From Tannockella sp964369175 (GTDB taxonomy: Bacteria; Bacillota_I; Bacilli_A; Erysipelotrichales; Coprobacillaceae), in NCBI GenBank assembly GCA_964369175.1, contig CAYJEM010000012.1, positions 1 through 38,593 of the forward strand: 38,593 nt of DNA, written 5' to 3'. Positions within the stretch are counted from its first letter, which is position 1. Every line of letters starts with the position of its first letter. Positions 23,509 through 32,064 of the stretch are shown piece after piece. The notes beneath the pieces are model-generated. The model had not been told where the DNA came from, made no database searches, and worked only from the letters and a program-made list of their open reading frames with translations. The position numbers were made by a program, and so were the translations under genes.

Positions 23509-24745
23509 AACTATAATTGCAAAATATAATATAGATAAATTTAGATTGATTCATCATTGTATCTACAAATGTATATATGATTCTGATGTTAAAAATATCA
23601 ATAAAGAAAATAGTGACATATATATATTATTTATTGAAAAAAATGGACGTATAATAAAAATAAGTTATAATAACAATATTTCGATGGATGAATTAGAGCT
23701 GATGATATTACACTTTCTCGAGAATAAAACTTATTATTGTATAGGGAATTTACAAACGTTACAAAATAGTAATTCTATAAATGCTCCGGAAATTTTGGAT
23801 ATATATTTACATGATTATAAAAATAAATCGGTTGATTTGAAAGAGGTTGAACATAATATATTGTTCTCTAAGTATAAGTTTACTAGTATAATGCACAGTA
23901 TTACAATTGTATCAAATGAATTCAGTTACTCTGATATAAGATACCTGGAAACGAAAGAAGGATTTATAGTTGATGAAAAAAAGCATTATATTCATGTGCA
24001 CAGATTGCTACCATTAGAGAATAAGGTAGAGCTGCAAGAAATATACAGAGATGAAAATAAATATGTTAAAATTTATGATGAAATTGAAGATGTTACTGAT
24101 ACTATTAATGACATTGTGATATTTAATCCGCTAGTTGTGAAGAATTTATTTATGCTCTTAGTAAGATCGTTGTCTAGCGCTCTTATCAAAGAAGGGAATT
24201 CATTTGTATCGCCAAATAAAATTGGAGAAGTCCTAATAAATATACCAATAACAGTGATGGATAAACCAAACTATGAAATTCAACACTATTACGATTATGA
24301 GGGTAATAAGCTAGAGGATAAAAAAATCATTGAAAATGGAAAGTTGATATGTGCTTTAAATGATCTGTATGATATAATTGATTTAAATTATTCACAATGT
24401 ACAAGTGGAAATGTTGTGTACAATTATTCGAATGATCAAGCTATCATTTGTGAAACACAGATTGAAATAGATATAAACATTGATGAAATTGATGAAAATC
24501 AAATGAAAAAGTATATAAGGATTGATGGTTTTGTAAATGAGAGAATTATGTATGATCAAAAAACTGGGATTATTAATTGTGTAATATTTAATAATGAAGA
24601 AAGAAAAAAATATTATAAACTGAATACTGATATTATTTCTCTATTAAATTGTATACTTGCAGTAAGTAATGAAAAATATGTTGTAGGAAATTATGTTGTA
24701 CCAATTTGTATGTTTGATTTATCAAATATAACAGAAATATTATAG
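23492..24745 (+). CDS. TldE/PmbA-like protein (partner of TldD-like subunit)
   Basis: A 417-residue protein starting at ATG 23492 inside the end of the TldD-like gene, with GAGGATAAG as ribosome site. It lacks an HExxxH motif, as TldE does. Family resemblance is in the C-terminal half: IVIFNPLVVKNLFMLLVRSLSSALIKEG, then the VLINIPITVMDKPNYEIQHYYDYEGNKLED region and IIENGKLICALNDLYD, equivalent to TldE's NPEVAASLLG..., DPHIP..SSPFDDEG and VxxGxLxxYLL. It is expected to form a heterodimer with the TldD-like subunit, burying the active site. Strongly diverged, very Ile/Asn/Lys-rich with many ATA codons. Confidence 0.8.
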   Translation: MKINIKTIIAKYNIDKFRLIHHCIYKCIYDSDVKNINKENSDIYILFIEKNGRIIKISYNNNISMDELELMILHFLENKTYYCIGNLQTLQNSNSINAPEILDIYLHDYKNKSVDLKEVEHNILFSKYKFTSIMHSITIVSNEFSYSDIRYLETKEGFIVDEKKHYIHVHRLLPLENKVELQEIYRDENKYVKIYDEIEDVTDTINDIVIFNPLVVKNLFMLLVRSLSSALIKEGNSFVSPNKIGEVLINIPITVMDKPNYEIQHYYDYEGNKLEDKKIIENGKLICALNDLYDIIDLNYSQCTSGNVVYNYSNDQAIICETQIEIDINIDEIDENQMKKYIRIDGFVNERIMYDQKTGIINCVIFNNEERKKYYKLNTDIISLLNCILAVSNEKYVVGNYVVPICMFDLSNITEIL

Positions 24746-24780
24746 TATCTACTATGTCGATATCTAGAAGGAGAGGGAAC

Positions 24781-25398
24781 ATGATAACAATTAAAAATAT
24801 GAATTTTAAATACAAAAATAGTGAAACAATCTTTGAAGATGCTACATGCACACTATTCAAAGATAATGTATACTTTTTAGAAGGTAAAAATGGAGTTGGT
24901 AAAACAACACTTGCAAGATTATTATTAAAAATAAATAAACCAAATAGTGGAGAAGTTCTATTTCATGATATTAACACAGTATCATATTTACCTGATTTTA
25001 ATGGACTATACCCACAATTAACAGTAATCGAAAATATTATGTATCGACTTGCGTTATATAACCAAGATTATACAAAATATAAAGATACCATTACAGATTT
25101 GTTACATAAATATCAATTATATAAATACAAGGATACACTTGTATCAATGCTGTCATTAGGTACTACAAAAAAAGTTGCAATACTTTGTGTAATCTTAATT
25201 GAATCAGATTTATTAATATTAGATGAACCTACTGGTGGTCTTGATAAAAAAGCAAGCAATGAAGTGATTAAAATGTTAAAAGAAATTAAAAACCAAAATT
25301 CGATTGTTGTATGTATAAGTCATGATGATGCTTTAAAAACAAATTGTACAAAAATTCTTACAATAAAGGATAAATCAATTTATGAATACAATAACTAA
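24781..25398 (+). CDS. ABC transporter ATP-binding protein
   Basis: A 205-residue single ATPase domain starting at ATG 24781 after GAAGGAGAGG; an in-frame ATG at 24754 lacks a ribosome site. Walker A is GKNGVGKTT (about residues 35-43), with a signature region MLSLGTTKKVAIL (slightly unusual, LSLGT rather than LSGGQ). Walker B is LLILDEPTGGLD, then the switch His in VCISHDD. It pairs with the permease that overlaps it by 17 bp. It likely powers export of the mature peptide and/or producer self-protection. Confidence 0.93.
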   Translation: MITIKNMNFKYKNSETIFEDATCTLFKDNVYFLEGKNGVGKTTLARLLLKINKPNSGEVLFHDINTVSYLPDFNGLYPQLTVIENIMYRLALYNQDYTKYKDTITDLLHKYQLYKYKDTLVSMLSLGTTKKVAILCVILIESDLLILDEPTGGLDKKASNEVIKMLKEIKNQNSIVVCISHDDALKTNCTKILTIKDKSIYEYNN

Positions 25399-26620
25399 AA
25401 TCATTGCATTAAAAGAAGTAAAATTAATAATAGAAAGAAAAAAAGTATATCTATTAATGATTGCAGCTGTAGCCTTTCCAACAATCATGTTATATGTATT
25501 TCAACAGTATGGTTCAAGTTTAGAATTAAACCTATCATTACTATTGATGCTCTTTTTTGTACCAATTATTGCTAGTGAATTCTTATATCTAAGCCTCAGT
25601 GAAGAAATTAGTAATGAAACACTGAATGTGATGTTTATTAGTGATATGACATCTATAAATATTCTTCTTAGTAAAAGTATATTTCCTTTTATATTAACGG
25701 CTATTTTGTTTCTACTTTCAATGTTGATTGTACAAATCGGAGTATTCGTTCAGGGAGTACCAGGAGTTGAAATACTATCTCTAAATAATATTGGTATTGG
25801 AATATTAGCTATTATTGGTAGTATTATCATTGAATGGATCAATTTACTGAAAGTAGAGAGTTATACAATGAACAATCATTCATTGTTCATGATAGTTTCA
25901 TATGGTATATCCATTTCAATATATTTTATCCAAGGTGTTATAGGTGCTGTGTTTGCAATATTGTTGCATTTGATAATTATACTATTATTATTTTATTTTG
26001 TGCTTCAGTTAATGAAAGTAAAAGATTTACGAAAAAAATACTACTATTACTTTACAAAATTATTTGATGTAAAGAAATTAACATACAATAAACTCGTAAT
26101 TCGCTTGCCAATTAGTGAATTACGCAATCATAAAAAAATATATATAAAACTATTGGTTCCAATCGTTATTTTATTTGTACCATCAATATACCCATTACTA
26201 TATAAGGTACCACTAAATGTGTTTACGACATGGATTTTATATTTTCTAGCAATATCACAAATCATTAATTATAGTTTATTTCCAGCTATCGCAACGCAAA
26301 AAATATACAAAATTGATATCTTGATTCAAATTGCAAGAATGCGTCTATTTCCAACATATATGTATCAAGTAGTGTCTAGTTTATTAATGTATTTAGGATA
26401 TCTAATTTTGGTATTTGTGGTGAATACAATCTTACAAAATCCAATATCTTATACTACGTATGTAATATTGATTATTAGTTCAATAGTATGTTTTCTTGTT
26501 ACTGTATTATGTGCTAGTCTTATTCGTACTGTCAAAGATTATCGAATAATCAATTATATATGTTTAGGTATATGTATTATTATACATATTAGTAGTTTTG
26601 GAGTAATGTGTTTAATTTAA
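25382..26620 (+). CDS. ABC transporter permease
   Basis: A 412-residue polytopic protein whose ATG 25382 lies inside the ATPase gene (17-bp overlap). About ten hydrophobic segments are visible, for example LLMIAAVAFPTIMLYVF, LSLLLMLFFVPIIASEFLYL, FILTAILFLLSMLIVQIGVF and YICLGICIIIHISSFGVM. The start VKLIIERKKVYLLMI resembles ABC-2 type permeases, with an amphipathic lead before helix 1. No specific family is recognised. It closes the peptide operon; a terminator follows at 26660. No separate immunity gene is visible, so export may also provide immunity. Confidence 0.82.
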   Translation: MNTITKIIALKEVKLIIERKKVYLLMIAAVAFPTIMLYVFQQYGSSLELNLSLLLMLFFVPIIASEFLYLSLSEEISNETLNVMFISDMTSINILLSKSIFPFILTAILFLLSMLIVQIGVFVQGVPGVEILSLNNIGIGILAIIGSIIIEWINLLKVESYTMNNHSLFMIVSYGISISIYFIQGVIGAVFAILLHLIIILLLFYFVLQLMKVKDLRKKYYYYFTKLFDVKKLTYNKLVIRLPISELRNHKKIYIKLLVPIVILFVPSIYPLLYKVPLNVFTTWILYFLAISQIINYSLFPAIATQKIYKIDILIQIARMRLFPTYMYQVVSSLLMYLGYLILVFVVNTILQNPISYTTYVILIISSIVCFLVTVLCASLIRTVKDYRIINYICLGICIIIHISSFGVMCLI

Positions 26621-26659
26621 CCATAATAGAGGCTGTAACGTAAAAGGTTTTAAAATTTT

Positions 26660-26676
26660 AGGCGTTCGCCTTTTTT
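26660..26676 (+). terminator. Terminator of the peptide operon
   Basis: AGGC-GTTC-GCCT followed by TTTTT. Confidence 0.7.
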
Positions 26677-26837
26677 ATTTATTGTTATACATTTTTTTGT
26701 ATATTTTGGGTATATGAAAATATATACTTGAATCATATGGCTTTTGGTCTGTTTAAAACGTATCGCAATTTTGAGGTTACTGAAAAAACAGCATTTTTAT
26801 GTGTTAAGTCCATGTATAGTTGAAATAGGATTCAGTA

Positions 26838-27310
26838 GTTGAAATGGATACTGTATATAATGATGGTACAACCGGACCATTTATACAAACATTTCAACAA
26901 GTAAACTATAATCTTATAATTGCGATTTTGCACACTGAGAAAACAGCTGTAATTATTCTTTAAAGGTTTACAAACTTTAAAGAATGCCTTAGCTGATGAT
27001 TTTATTGATTTATTCAAAATCATATTAACTGATTGTGGTAGTGAATTTACATATGGAAAAGAAATGGAAAAATTAGGATGTATAGTATTCTATTGTAATC
27101 CGATGCAGTCATGTCAAAAACCTCATGTACAAAGTAATCATCGATTACTAAGGTACACACTACCTAACAGAGCTTGCACTACATTCGCAAAAAGATTTAG
27201 ATTTAATATTCTCACATATTAATTCATATGTTTGACAAGAATTGATGGGGAAATCACCTATTGAGGTATTTGCATTTTTTTATAACGATAAATTATATTT
27301 GTTGGAATAA
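26838..27310 (+). pseudogene. IS30-family transposase remnant
   Basis: Pieces of an IS30-type catalytic domain can be read across frames. VEMDTV (first D) runs to an internal stop at about 26962. LTDCGSEF (second D) then FYCNPMQSCQKPHVQSNHRLLRYTLPN continues in another frame to a stop at about 27222. A third frame carries SHINSYV, a stop, and then QELMGKSPIEVFAFFYNDKL to TAA 27308-27310. In IS30 proteins the catalytic Glu sits in the KPHxExNH-like block; here it is Gln. The N-terminal DNA-binding part is absent or unrecognisable. Dead element at the right side of the island. Confidence 0.82.
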
Positions 27311-27325
27311 CTAAATATAAAAAAA

Positions 27326-27367
27326 TAGATTCGGACAATATTGTACTATCCCCGAATCTAATAAAAA
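27326..27367 (+). terminator. Hairpin downstream of IS30 remnant
   Basis: TAGATTCGG (27326-27334) pairs with CCGAATCTA (27352-27360), followed by an A-rich tract. It may be a terminator on the minus strand or an IS end. Confidence 0.5.
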
Positions 27368-27685
27368 AATGTCACTAATGTAATTTGCGAAATATATTAG
27401 CTTAAAACAATGTCAACATTGTTCTCAAAACTATCAAATACAATAATTCTGCAAATGGAATTTTGTCTTACAAAGAAAAAAATAATCATTTGTAGATGTT
27501 TTTATTGTACTTGAATTTAGTCTTACTTGACATAAAAAGTCTCAAAATAAAAGTGATTTCCTCATGCGGTACGCATTTAAAGGAAATCCCTCTTACATCT
27601 CAACAATAATATCTCATGTGGAATTTACATTTACACCATACAATTTTTATTAACTTTTATTGCTTTTTAATTCGTTACAGTCTCT
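27368..27685. other. Gene-free stretch between IS30 remnant and pepV
   Basis: I see no credible gene. A nested palindrome lies at 27555-27588: GATTTCCT / AGGAAATC enclosing ATGCG-GTA-CGCAT. It shares its GGAAAT-type arm with sequence near the transposase promoter (16838). No rho-independent terminator is evident for the intact pepV, unlike at the left copy. Confidence 0.5.
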
Positions 27686-29047
27686 TTATTTTGCAAGATT
27701 ATACAATGCATTTACATATATTTCTGTAGCTAATAATAAACTATCAATATCAATACATTCGTTATTTTCATGAATCTTGTTATCTTCACCAACAAATTCA
27801 GGTCCAAATGCTACACAATTAGGCATAGATTTTGCATATGTTCCACCACCAATTGCTTGAGGTTCATCACTACGTCCGCTAACAGATGTATATGCTTGAT
27901 GCAAACTTTGAATTAAATGTGAGTTAATATCAACATGTAATGCATCTCCTACCTGGTAATCAATATCAATGTTATACTCACTAGCAACATCACGATATGA
28001 TTTTTCTAAGTTTATAAAATCAATATCATGAGGACAACGCATATCAACACCAATTGTTAACTTACCTTTGCGATAACTAATAACACCTGGGTTCATTGTA
28101 TAAGGTCCCATTTCACCTGTAAAAGCGACATTCATACCTTGACCGTGATAATCGTTTAGCTTTTGTGAAATAAGAGATACAACAGGATGATTAATTACAG
28201 TTTGTAAGTATTTTGCCATATATACGATTGCATTTTTACCTACTTCTGGAGTTGATGCATGACATGACTTACCAACTACAACTAAATGACTATGATTTCC
28301 TTCTTCTTCAATTGACCCACTAAGACCATTTTCTAAAAGAAAGGCATTAAAGGAATCTTCATATTTTTTGTAATCTCCTTTAATGATGGCTTGGCATGTT
28401 TCGGGTACAATATTTACTCTTGAACCAGCACCCATGGAAATTAATTCATCACTTTCAATAACACCAGTGAATACTGCATGGCCACCTGCTTTTTCTCCAT
28501 AAATTACTGGAAACCCACCATCTGGTGTAAACCCAGCGACAGGATACGGTCTATTTTCAAAGTAATATTTTACACAAGCACTACCTAGTTCTTCATTACA
28601 TCCAAAAATCACACGTATTTTTTTACTTAGTGGGATTTGCATGTCATGAAGTATTTTTGCAGCATAGTAACCTGCTATAAGCGGTCCTTTATCATCTGCA
28701 ACACCGCGCCCATATAATTTATTATCTTTTGTTATTACTGTAAAAGGATCGCTGTCCCATCCTTTGGCATTTACTGGCACAACATCCAAGTGTCCAAGTA
28801 CACCGATACACTCAGTTCCTTCACCAATATCGATATGACCAGCATATCCATCAACATCATCGACTACATAACCATCACGTTTTCCAATTTCAAGCATTGC
28901 GTCTAAGGCATCTCTGCATGGTTTTCCAAATGGTTGGTTAGGACCAACTGTATTATCATCTTGTGTAGAAGGTATAGCACATAAGTCAATAATATCTTGA
29001 ATCATTTGGTCTTTTATTTTTGTTACTTCATCTTTAAAGTTTATCAT
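27686..29047 (-). CDS. pepV: Dipeptidase PepV (M20 family, Sapep-like)
   Basis: A 453-residue protein starting at ATG 29047 with AAGAGGTG upstream. Metal-binding and catalytic blocks of the M20/PepV family are seen: GVLGHLDVVPVNAKGW (His, Asp), LYGRGVADDKGPLIAGYYA (bridging Asp), CNEELGSACVKYYF (catalytic EE) and TPDGGFPVIYGEKA. Near the C-terminus, AIGGGTYAKSMPNCVAFGP carries conserved ligand residues. It hydrolyses dipeptides with an unblocked N-terminus in the cytoplasm. The last 378 bases are duplicated at 16264-16641. The extreme 3' end of this intact copy carries the five silent differences and lacks the native terminator, so it was probably supplied by the incoming island. Confidence 0.95.
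   Translation of the reverse strand: MINFKDEVTKIKDQMIQDIIDLCAIPSTQDDNTVGPNQPFGKPCRDALDAMLEIGKRDGYVVDDVDGYAGHIDIGEGTECIGVLGHLDVVPVNAKGWDSDPFTVITKDNKLYGRGVADDKGPLIAGYYAAKILHDMQIPLSKKIRVIFGCNEELGSACVKYYFENRPYPVAGFTPDGGFPVIYGEKAGGHAVFTGVIESDELISMGAGSRVNIVPETCQAIIKGDYKKYEDSFNAFLLENGLSGSIEEEGNHSHLVVVGKSCHASTPEVGKNAIVYMAKYLQTVINHPVVSLISQKLNDYHGQGMNVAFTGEMGPYTMNPGVISYRKGKLTIGVDMRCPHDIDFINLEKSYRDVASEYNIDIDYQVGDALHVDINSHLIQSLHQAYTSVSGRSDEPQAIGGGTYAKSMPNCVAFGPEFVGEDNKIHENNECIDIDSLLLATEIYVNALYNLAK
27708..28063. repeat. 356-bp perfect direct repeat, right copy (in pepV)
   Basis: Identical to 16286-16641, offset 11422, no gaps. Together the copies bracket the whole island in direct orientation. Homologous recombination between them would remove 11,422 bp and rebuild one pepV. 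Confidence 0.95.
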
Positions 29048-29144
29048 TTTTTCACCTCTTGATAGTTATTATAACATTTTTTTTTAATGTTTTTAAACAA
29101 ATTTATTTAAAATAGTGGTATGATACAAAAAAGGAGGAAAAGCT

Positions 29145-29546
29145 ATGGATACATCTCATTTTCATGTGACAGTAAAAGCAATAGTCGTTGTTGAAGAAAA
29201 AATCGTGTTATTAAAAAAACATATTCCATCAGTCGATGGACACGGATTTTGGGAATTACCAGGTGGTGGTGTTCAAGTTGGTGAATCGCCAACGGAAGCA
29301 GTGATTAGAGAAGTTTTTGAAGAGACGGGATTAGAGGTTGTCGAGGCTTTACCTAAATACACCTTTTGTTGTAATCGAAATGATAAGCAAATTATTGGGA
29401 TTGGATTTTTATGTAATGTAAAGGGTGGTACAGTTACCATATCTTTTGAACATCAAGATTACATTATTTGCTCATTAAATGATGCAAAAGAATATTTATC
29501 AAAAGAAATTTATCAAGATGTGAGTACTAGTCTTGAAGTGAAATAG
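29145..29546 (+). CDS. Nudix hydrolase
   Basis: A 133-residue protein from ATG 29145 after AAAAGGAGG. The Nudix box G-x5-E-x7-REVFEETGL is complete (GVQVGESPTEAVIREVFEETGL region, about residues 38-60), giving the metal-binding EExE helix. The preceding VEEKIVLLKKHIPSVDGHGFWELPGG is a typical MutT-type strand and loop. Substrate cannot be told from sequence. It is eight bases upstream of tex and so probably co-transcribed with it. Confidence 0.9.
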   Translation: MDTSHFHVTVKAIVVVEEKIVLLKKHIPSVDGHGFWELPGGGVQVGESPTEAVIREVFEETGLEVVEALPKYTFCCNRNDKQIIGIGFLCNVKGGTVTISFEHQDYIICSLNDAKEYLSKEIYQDVSTSLEVK

Positions 29547-29554
29547 GAGTGTTT

Positions 29555-31699
29555 ATGAACGAACAAATTATTGAATTATTAAGTATTGAATTAGCAGTTA
29601 CAAAAAAACAAGTGCATGCTACATTGCAACTATTAGAAGAAGGGAACACAGTTCCCTTCATTGCACGTTATCGTAAGGAAGCGACAAATGGTCTAGACGA
29701 AAATCAAATTCGAGATATTGATAAACAATATCAATATCAAGTATCTTTACAAAAGCGTAAAGAGGATGTTATTCGATTGATTGAAGAAAAAGGTATGTTA
29801 ACAGAAGAATTGAAAAAACAAGTAATTGGTGCAATTAAGTTAACAGAGGTAGAAGATATCTATCGTCCTTTCAAAGAAAAAAGAAAAACAAAAGCAACAG
29901 AAGCTAAAGCAAAGGGGTTAGAGCCATTAGCATTAAAAATATTATCTTTGCCAAAAGAGAATATTGATGATTTTGCAAAAACATTCATTACTGAAGAAGT
30001 GCAATCAATTGATGAAGCATACAATGGTGCAAAAGATATCATAGCAGAAATAGTTAGTGATGATATTCGTTATCGTAAATTTGTCAGTGATATGATATTT
30101 AAATCAGGTGTATTAGTTACAAAAGAAAAGAAAAAACACAGTGATGAAAAGAAAGTGTATGAAATGTATTATGACTATAACGAACGTATTAATCGCATTG
30201 TAAGTCATCGTATTTTAGCGATAAATCGTGCAGAGAACGAAAAGGTAATTAATGTATCAATTGATATTAATAAACAGTACTTTATGGAATACATTTACAA
30301 TGGTGTGACAAAAAAAAGACAAACAAGTGTTGCAAGCTATATACAAGAAGCAATTGAAGATGGTTTTTCAAGATTATTAATGCCATCAGTTGAACGTCAG
30401 GTGCGTTTAGAGCTAACTCAAAAAGCACATTTACAAGCATTAAAAGTTTTTTCAGTCAATTTAGAGAAATTGCTGCTACAGGCACCCATTAAAAACAAAG
30501 TAGTATTAGGATTAGATCCCGCGTATCGTACTGGTTGTAAGCTGGCTGTTGTTGATGAAACAGGCAAAGTATTACATATTGATAAAGTTTTTATAACCAT
30601 TCCAAGGAATAACTATGACAAAGAAAAGGCGTTGCTTGTATCTTTAATAAAAAAATACAATGTTCAAATTATTGCCATTGGTAATGGTACGGCAAGTCGT
30701 GAAAGTGAAGCTTTTATATCAGCACTTATAAAAGAAAAACAGTTAACAGTAGACTATGCTATTATTTCTGAGGCAGGGGCATCGGTGTATTCTGCTAGTA
30801 AAGTAGCAATTGAAGAATTTCCAGATTACCAAGTAGAGGAAAGATCGGCTGTATCAATTGCTAGAAGATTACAAGATCCACTTGCTGAACTTGTAAAAAT
30901 TGAACCAAAAGCGATTAGTGTTGGACAATATCAACATGACATTGCTAAGAAACAATTAGAAGAACAATTAGATTTTGTGGTTGAAAAAACAGTAAATAAT
31001 GTCGGTGTTGATATTAATAGTGCATCGGCGTCATTACTACAATATGTTGCTGGGTTAAGCACAACAGTAGCTAAAAATATCGTTAATCATCGTAACGAAT
31101 TTGGGACTTTTAAAGATCGAAAAGAAATAAAAAAAGTAAAAAAACTAGGTGACAAAACATATCAACAAGCAATTGGATTTTTACGTATTGATAAACCTAT
31201 AAATCCATTTGATGCTACTGCAATCCATCCAGACAACTATCATCAAGCAAAAATGCTCTTAGAATACCTAGGGTGCACACAAGAAATGCTGGGAAGTCAT
31301 GATATTGTTGAAAAAATTGAACAATGTAATCGCCAAGAGGTGCAAACAAAGCTAGAAATTGACCAATATACATTAGATGATATTCTAGATTGTTTTACAA
31401 AACCAAATCGTAGTCCAAGAGATAATTATGCAATGCCTATTTTGAAAAAAGATATTCTTCAATTAGAAGATTTACATCCTGGAATGCAGTTAGAAGGCAC
31501 TGTCCGTAATGTTGTTGATTTTGGTGCTTTTGTTGACATTGGGCTAAAAAATGATGGGTTAGTTCATATATCAAAAATGTCGAAATCGCGTATCAAACAC
31601 CCACTAGAAAAAGTCAATATAGGAGACATTGTGACAGTATATGTATATGAGGTTGATGTCAAAAAAAATCGATTATCACTAAGTTTTTTTGAAAATTAG
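29555..31699 (+). CDS. tex: Tex family S1 RNA-binding transcription accessory protein
   Basis: A 714-residue protein starting at ATG 29555 after TAGGAG; the longer GTG start at 29549 overlaps the ribosome site. Conserved Tex blocks include NTVPFIARYRKEATNGLDE (residues ~34-52), VLGLDPAYRTGCKLAVVD (YqgF/RNase H-like fold), AIGNGTASRESEAF, EAGASVYSASK, SVGQYQHDI and VGVDINSAS (helix-hairpin-helix region). A C-terminal S1 domain has LEGTVRNVVDFGAFVDIGLKNDG and VHIS. Tex binds nucleic acids and affects transcription and stress survival in several bacteria. Confidence 0.95.
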   Translation: MNEQIIELLSIELAVTKKQVHATLQLLEEGNTVPFIARYRKEATNGLDENQIRDIDKQYQYQVSLQKRKEDVIRLIEEKGMLTEELKKQVIGAIKLTEVEDIYRPFKEKRKTKATEAKAKGLEPLALKILSLPKENIDDFAKTFITEEVQSIDEAYNGAKDIIAEIVSDDIRYRKFVSDMIFKSGVLVTKEKKKHSDEKKVYEMYYDYNERINRIVSHRILAINRAENEKVINVSIDINKQYFMEYIYNGVTKKRQTSVASYIQEAIEDGFSRLLMPSVERQVRLELTQKAHLQALKVFSVNLEKLLLQAPIKNKVVLGLDPAYRTGCKLAVVDETGKVLHIDKVFITIPRNNYDKEKALLVSLIKKYNVQIIAIGNGTASRESEAFISALIKEKQLTVDYAIISEAGASVYSASKVAIEEFPDYQVEERSAVSIARRLQDPLAELVKIEPKAISVGQYQHDIAKKQLEEQLDFVVEKTVNNVGVDINSASASLLQYVAGLSTTVAKNIVNHRNEFGTFKDRKEIKKVKKLGDKTYQQAIGFLRIDKPINPFDATAIHPDNYHQAKMLLEYLGCTQEMLGSHDIVEKIEQCNRQEVQTKLEIDQYTLDDILDCFTKPNRSPRDNYAMPILKKDILQLEDLHPGMQLEGTVRNVVDFGAFVDIGLKNDGLVHISKMSKSRIKHPLEKVNIGDIVTVYVYEVDVKKNRLSLSFFEN

Positions 31700-31700
31700 A

Positions 31701-31729
31701 TTGTAATTTGTATACAATGATAGTACAAT
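31701..31729 (+). promoter_or_regulatory. Promoter of cold-shock gene
   Basis: TTGTAA (31701-31706), 17-bp spacer, TACAAT (31724-31729), located just after tex. Confidence 0.65.
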
Positions 31730-31769
31730 GGTCTTATATCAAGTTTTGATAAGAAAGGATTAGTTGATT

Positions 31770-31979
31770 ATGAGTAAAGTAACTGGAAAAGTTAAGATGT
31801 TCAACAATGAAAAAGGATTTGGGTTCATCAATATCGAGGGAGAGGAAAGAGATATCTTTTTCCACTACTCACAAATCATTCAAGATGGATTTAAGTCTGT
31901 AGACAGTGACCAAATGGTTACATTCGACTTACTAGAGGGAGAAAAAGGTTTACAAGCTAGAAATGTTGAAAAAATTTAA
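31770..31979 (+). CDS. Cold-shock-domain protein (Csp family)
   Basis: A 69-residue single cold-shock domain starting at ATG 31770 with AAAGGA upstream. RNP1-like KGFGFI (in NNEKGFGFINIE) and RNP2-like DIFFHYSQI are present; classical RNP2 is VFVHFS. It binds single-stranded RNA/DNA and acts as an RNA chaperone or antiterminator. Monocistronic, with its own promoter and terminator. Confidence 0.93.
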   Translation: MSKVTGKVKMFNNEKGFGFINIEGEERDIFFHYSQIIQDGFKSVDSDQMVTFDLLEGEKGLQARNVEKI

Positions 31980-31987
31980 CTATTAAG

Positions 31988-32014
31988 ATAGGCAACTTTG
32001 GTTGCCTATTTTTC
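31988..32014 (+). terminator. Terminator of the cold-shock gene
   Basis: ATAGGCAAC-TTTG-GTTGCCTAT followed by TTTT. Confidence 0.9.
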
Positions 32015-32064
32015 TTGGCGATAATATGTGTTATAATCGTTAATATGTACAGGAGGGCTTAGTT

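Noticed and set aside
25834..26067. 77-codon frame inside the permease gene
   Set aside because: Out-of-frame shadow of the permease; no ribosome site.
26832..27023. Minus-strand 63-codon frame over the IS30 remnant
   Set aside because: The plus strand carries recognisable transposase blocks; the minus frame is a shadow.
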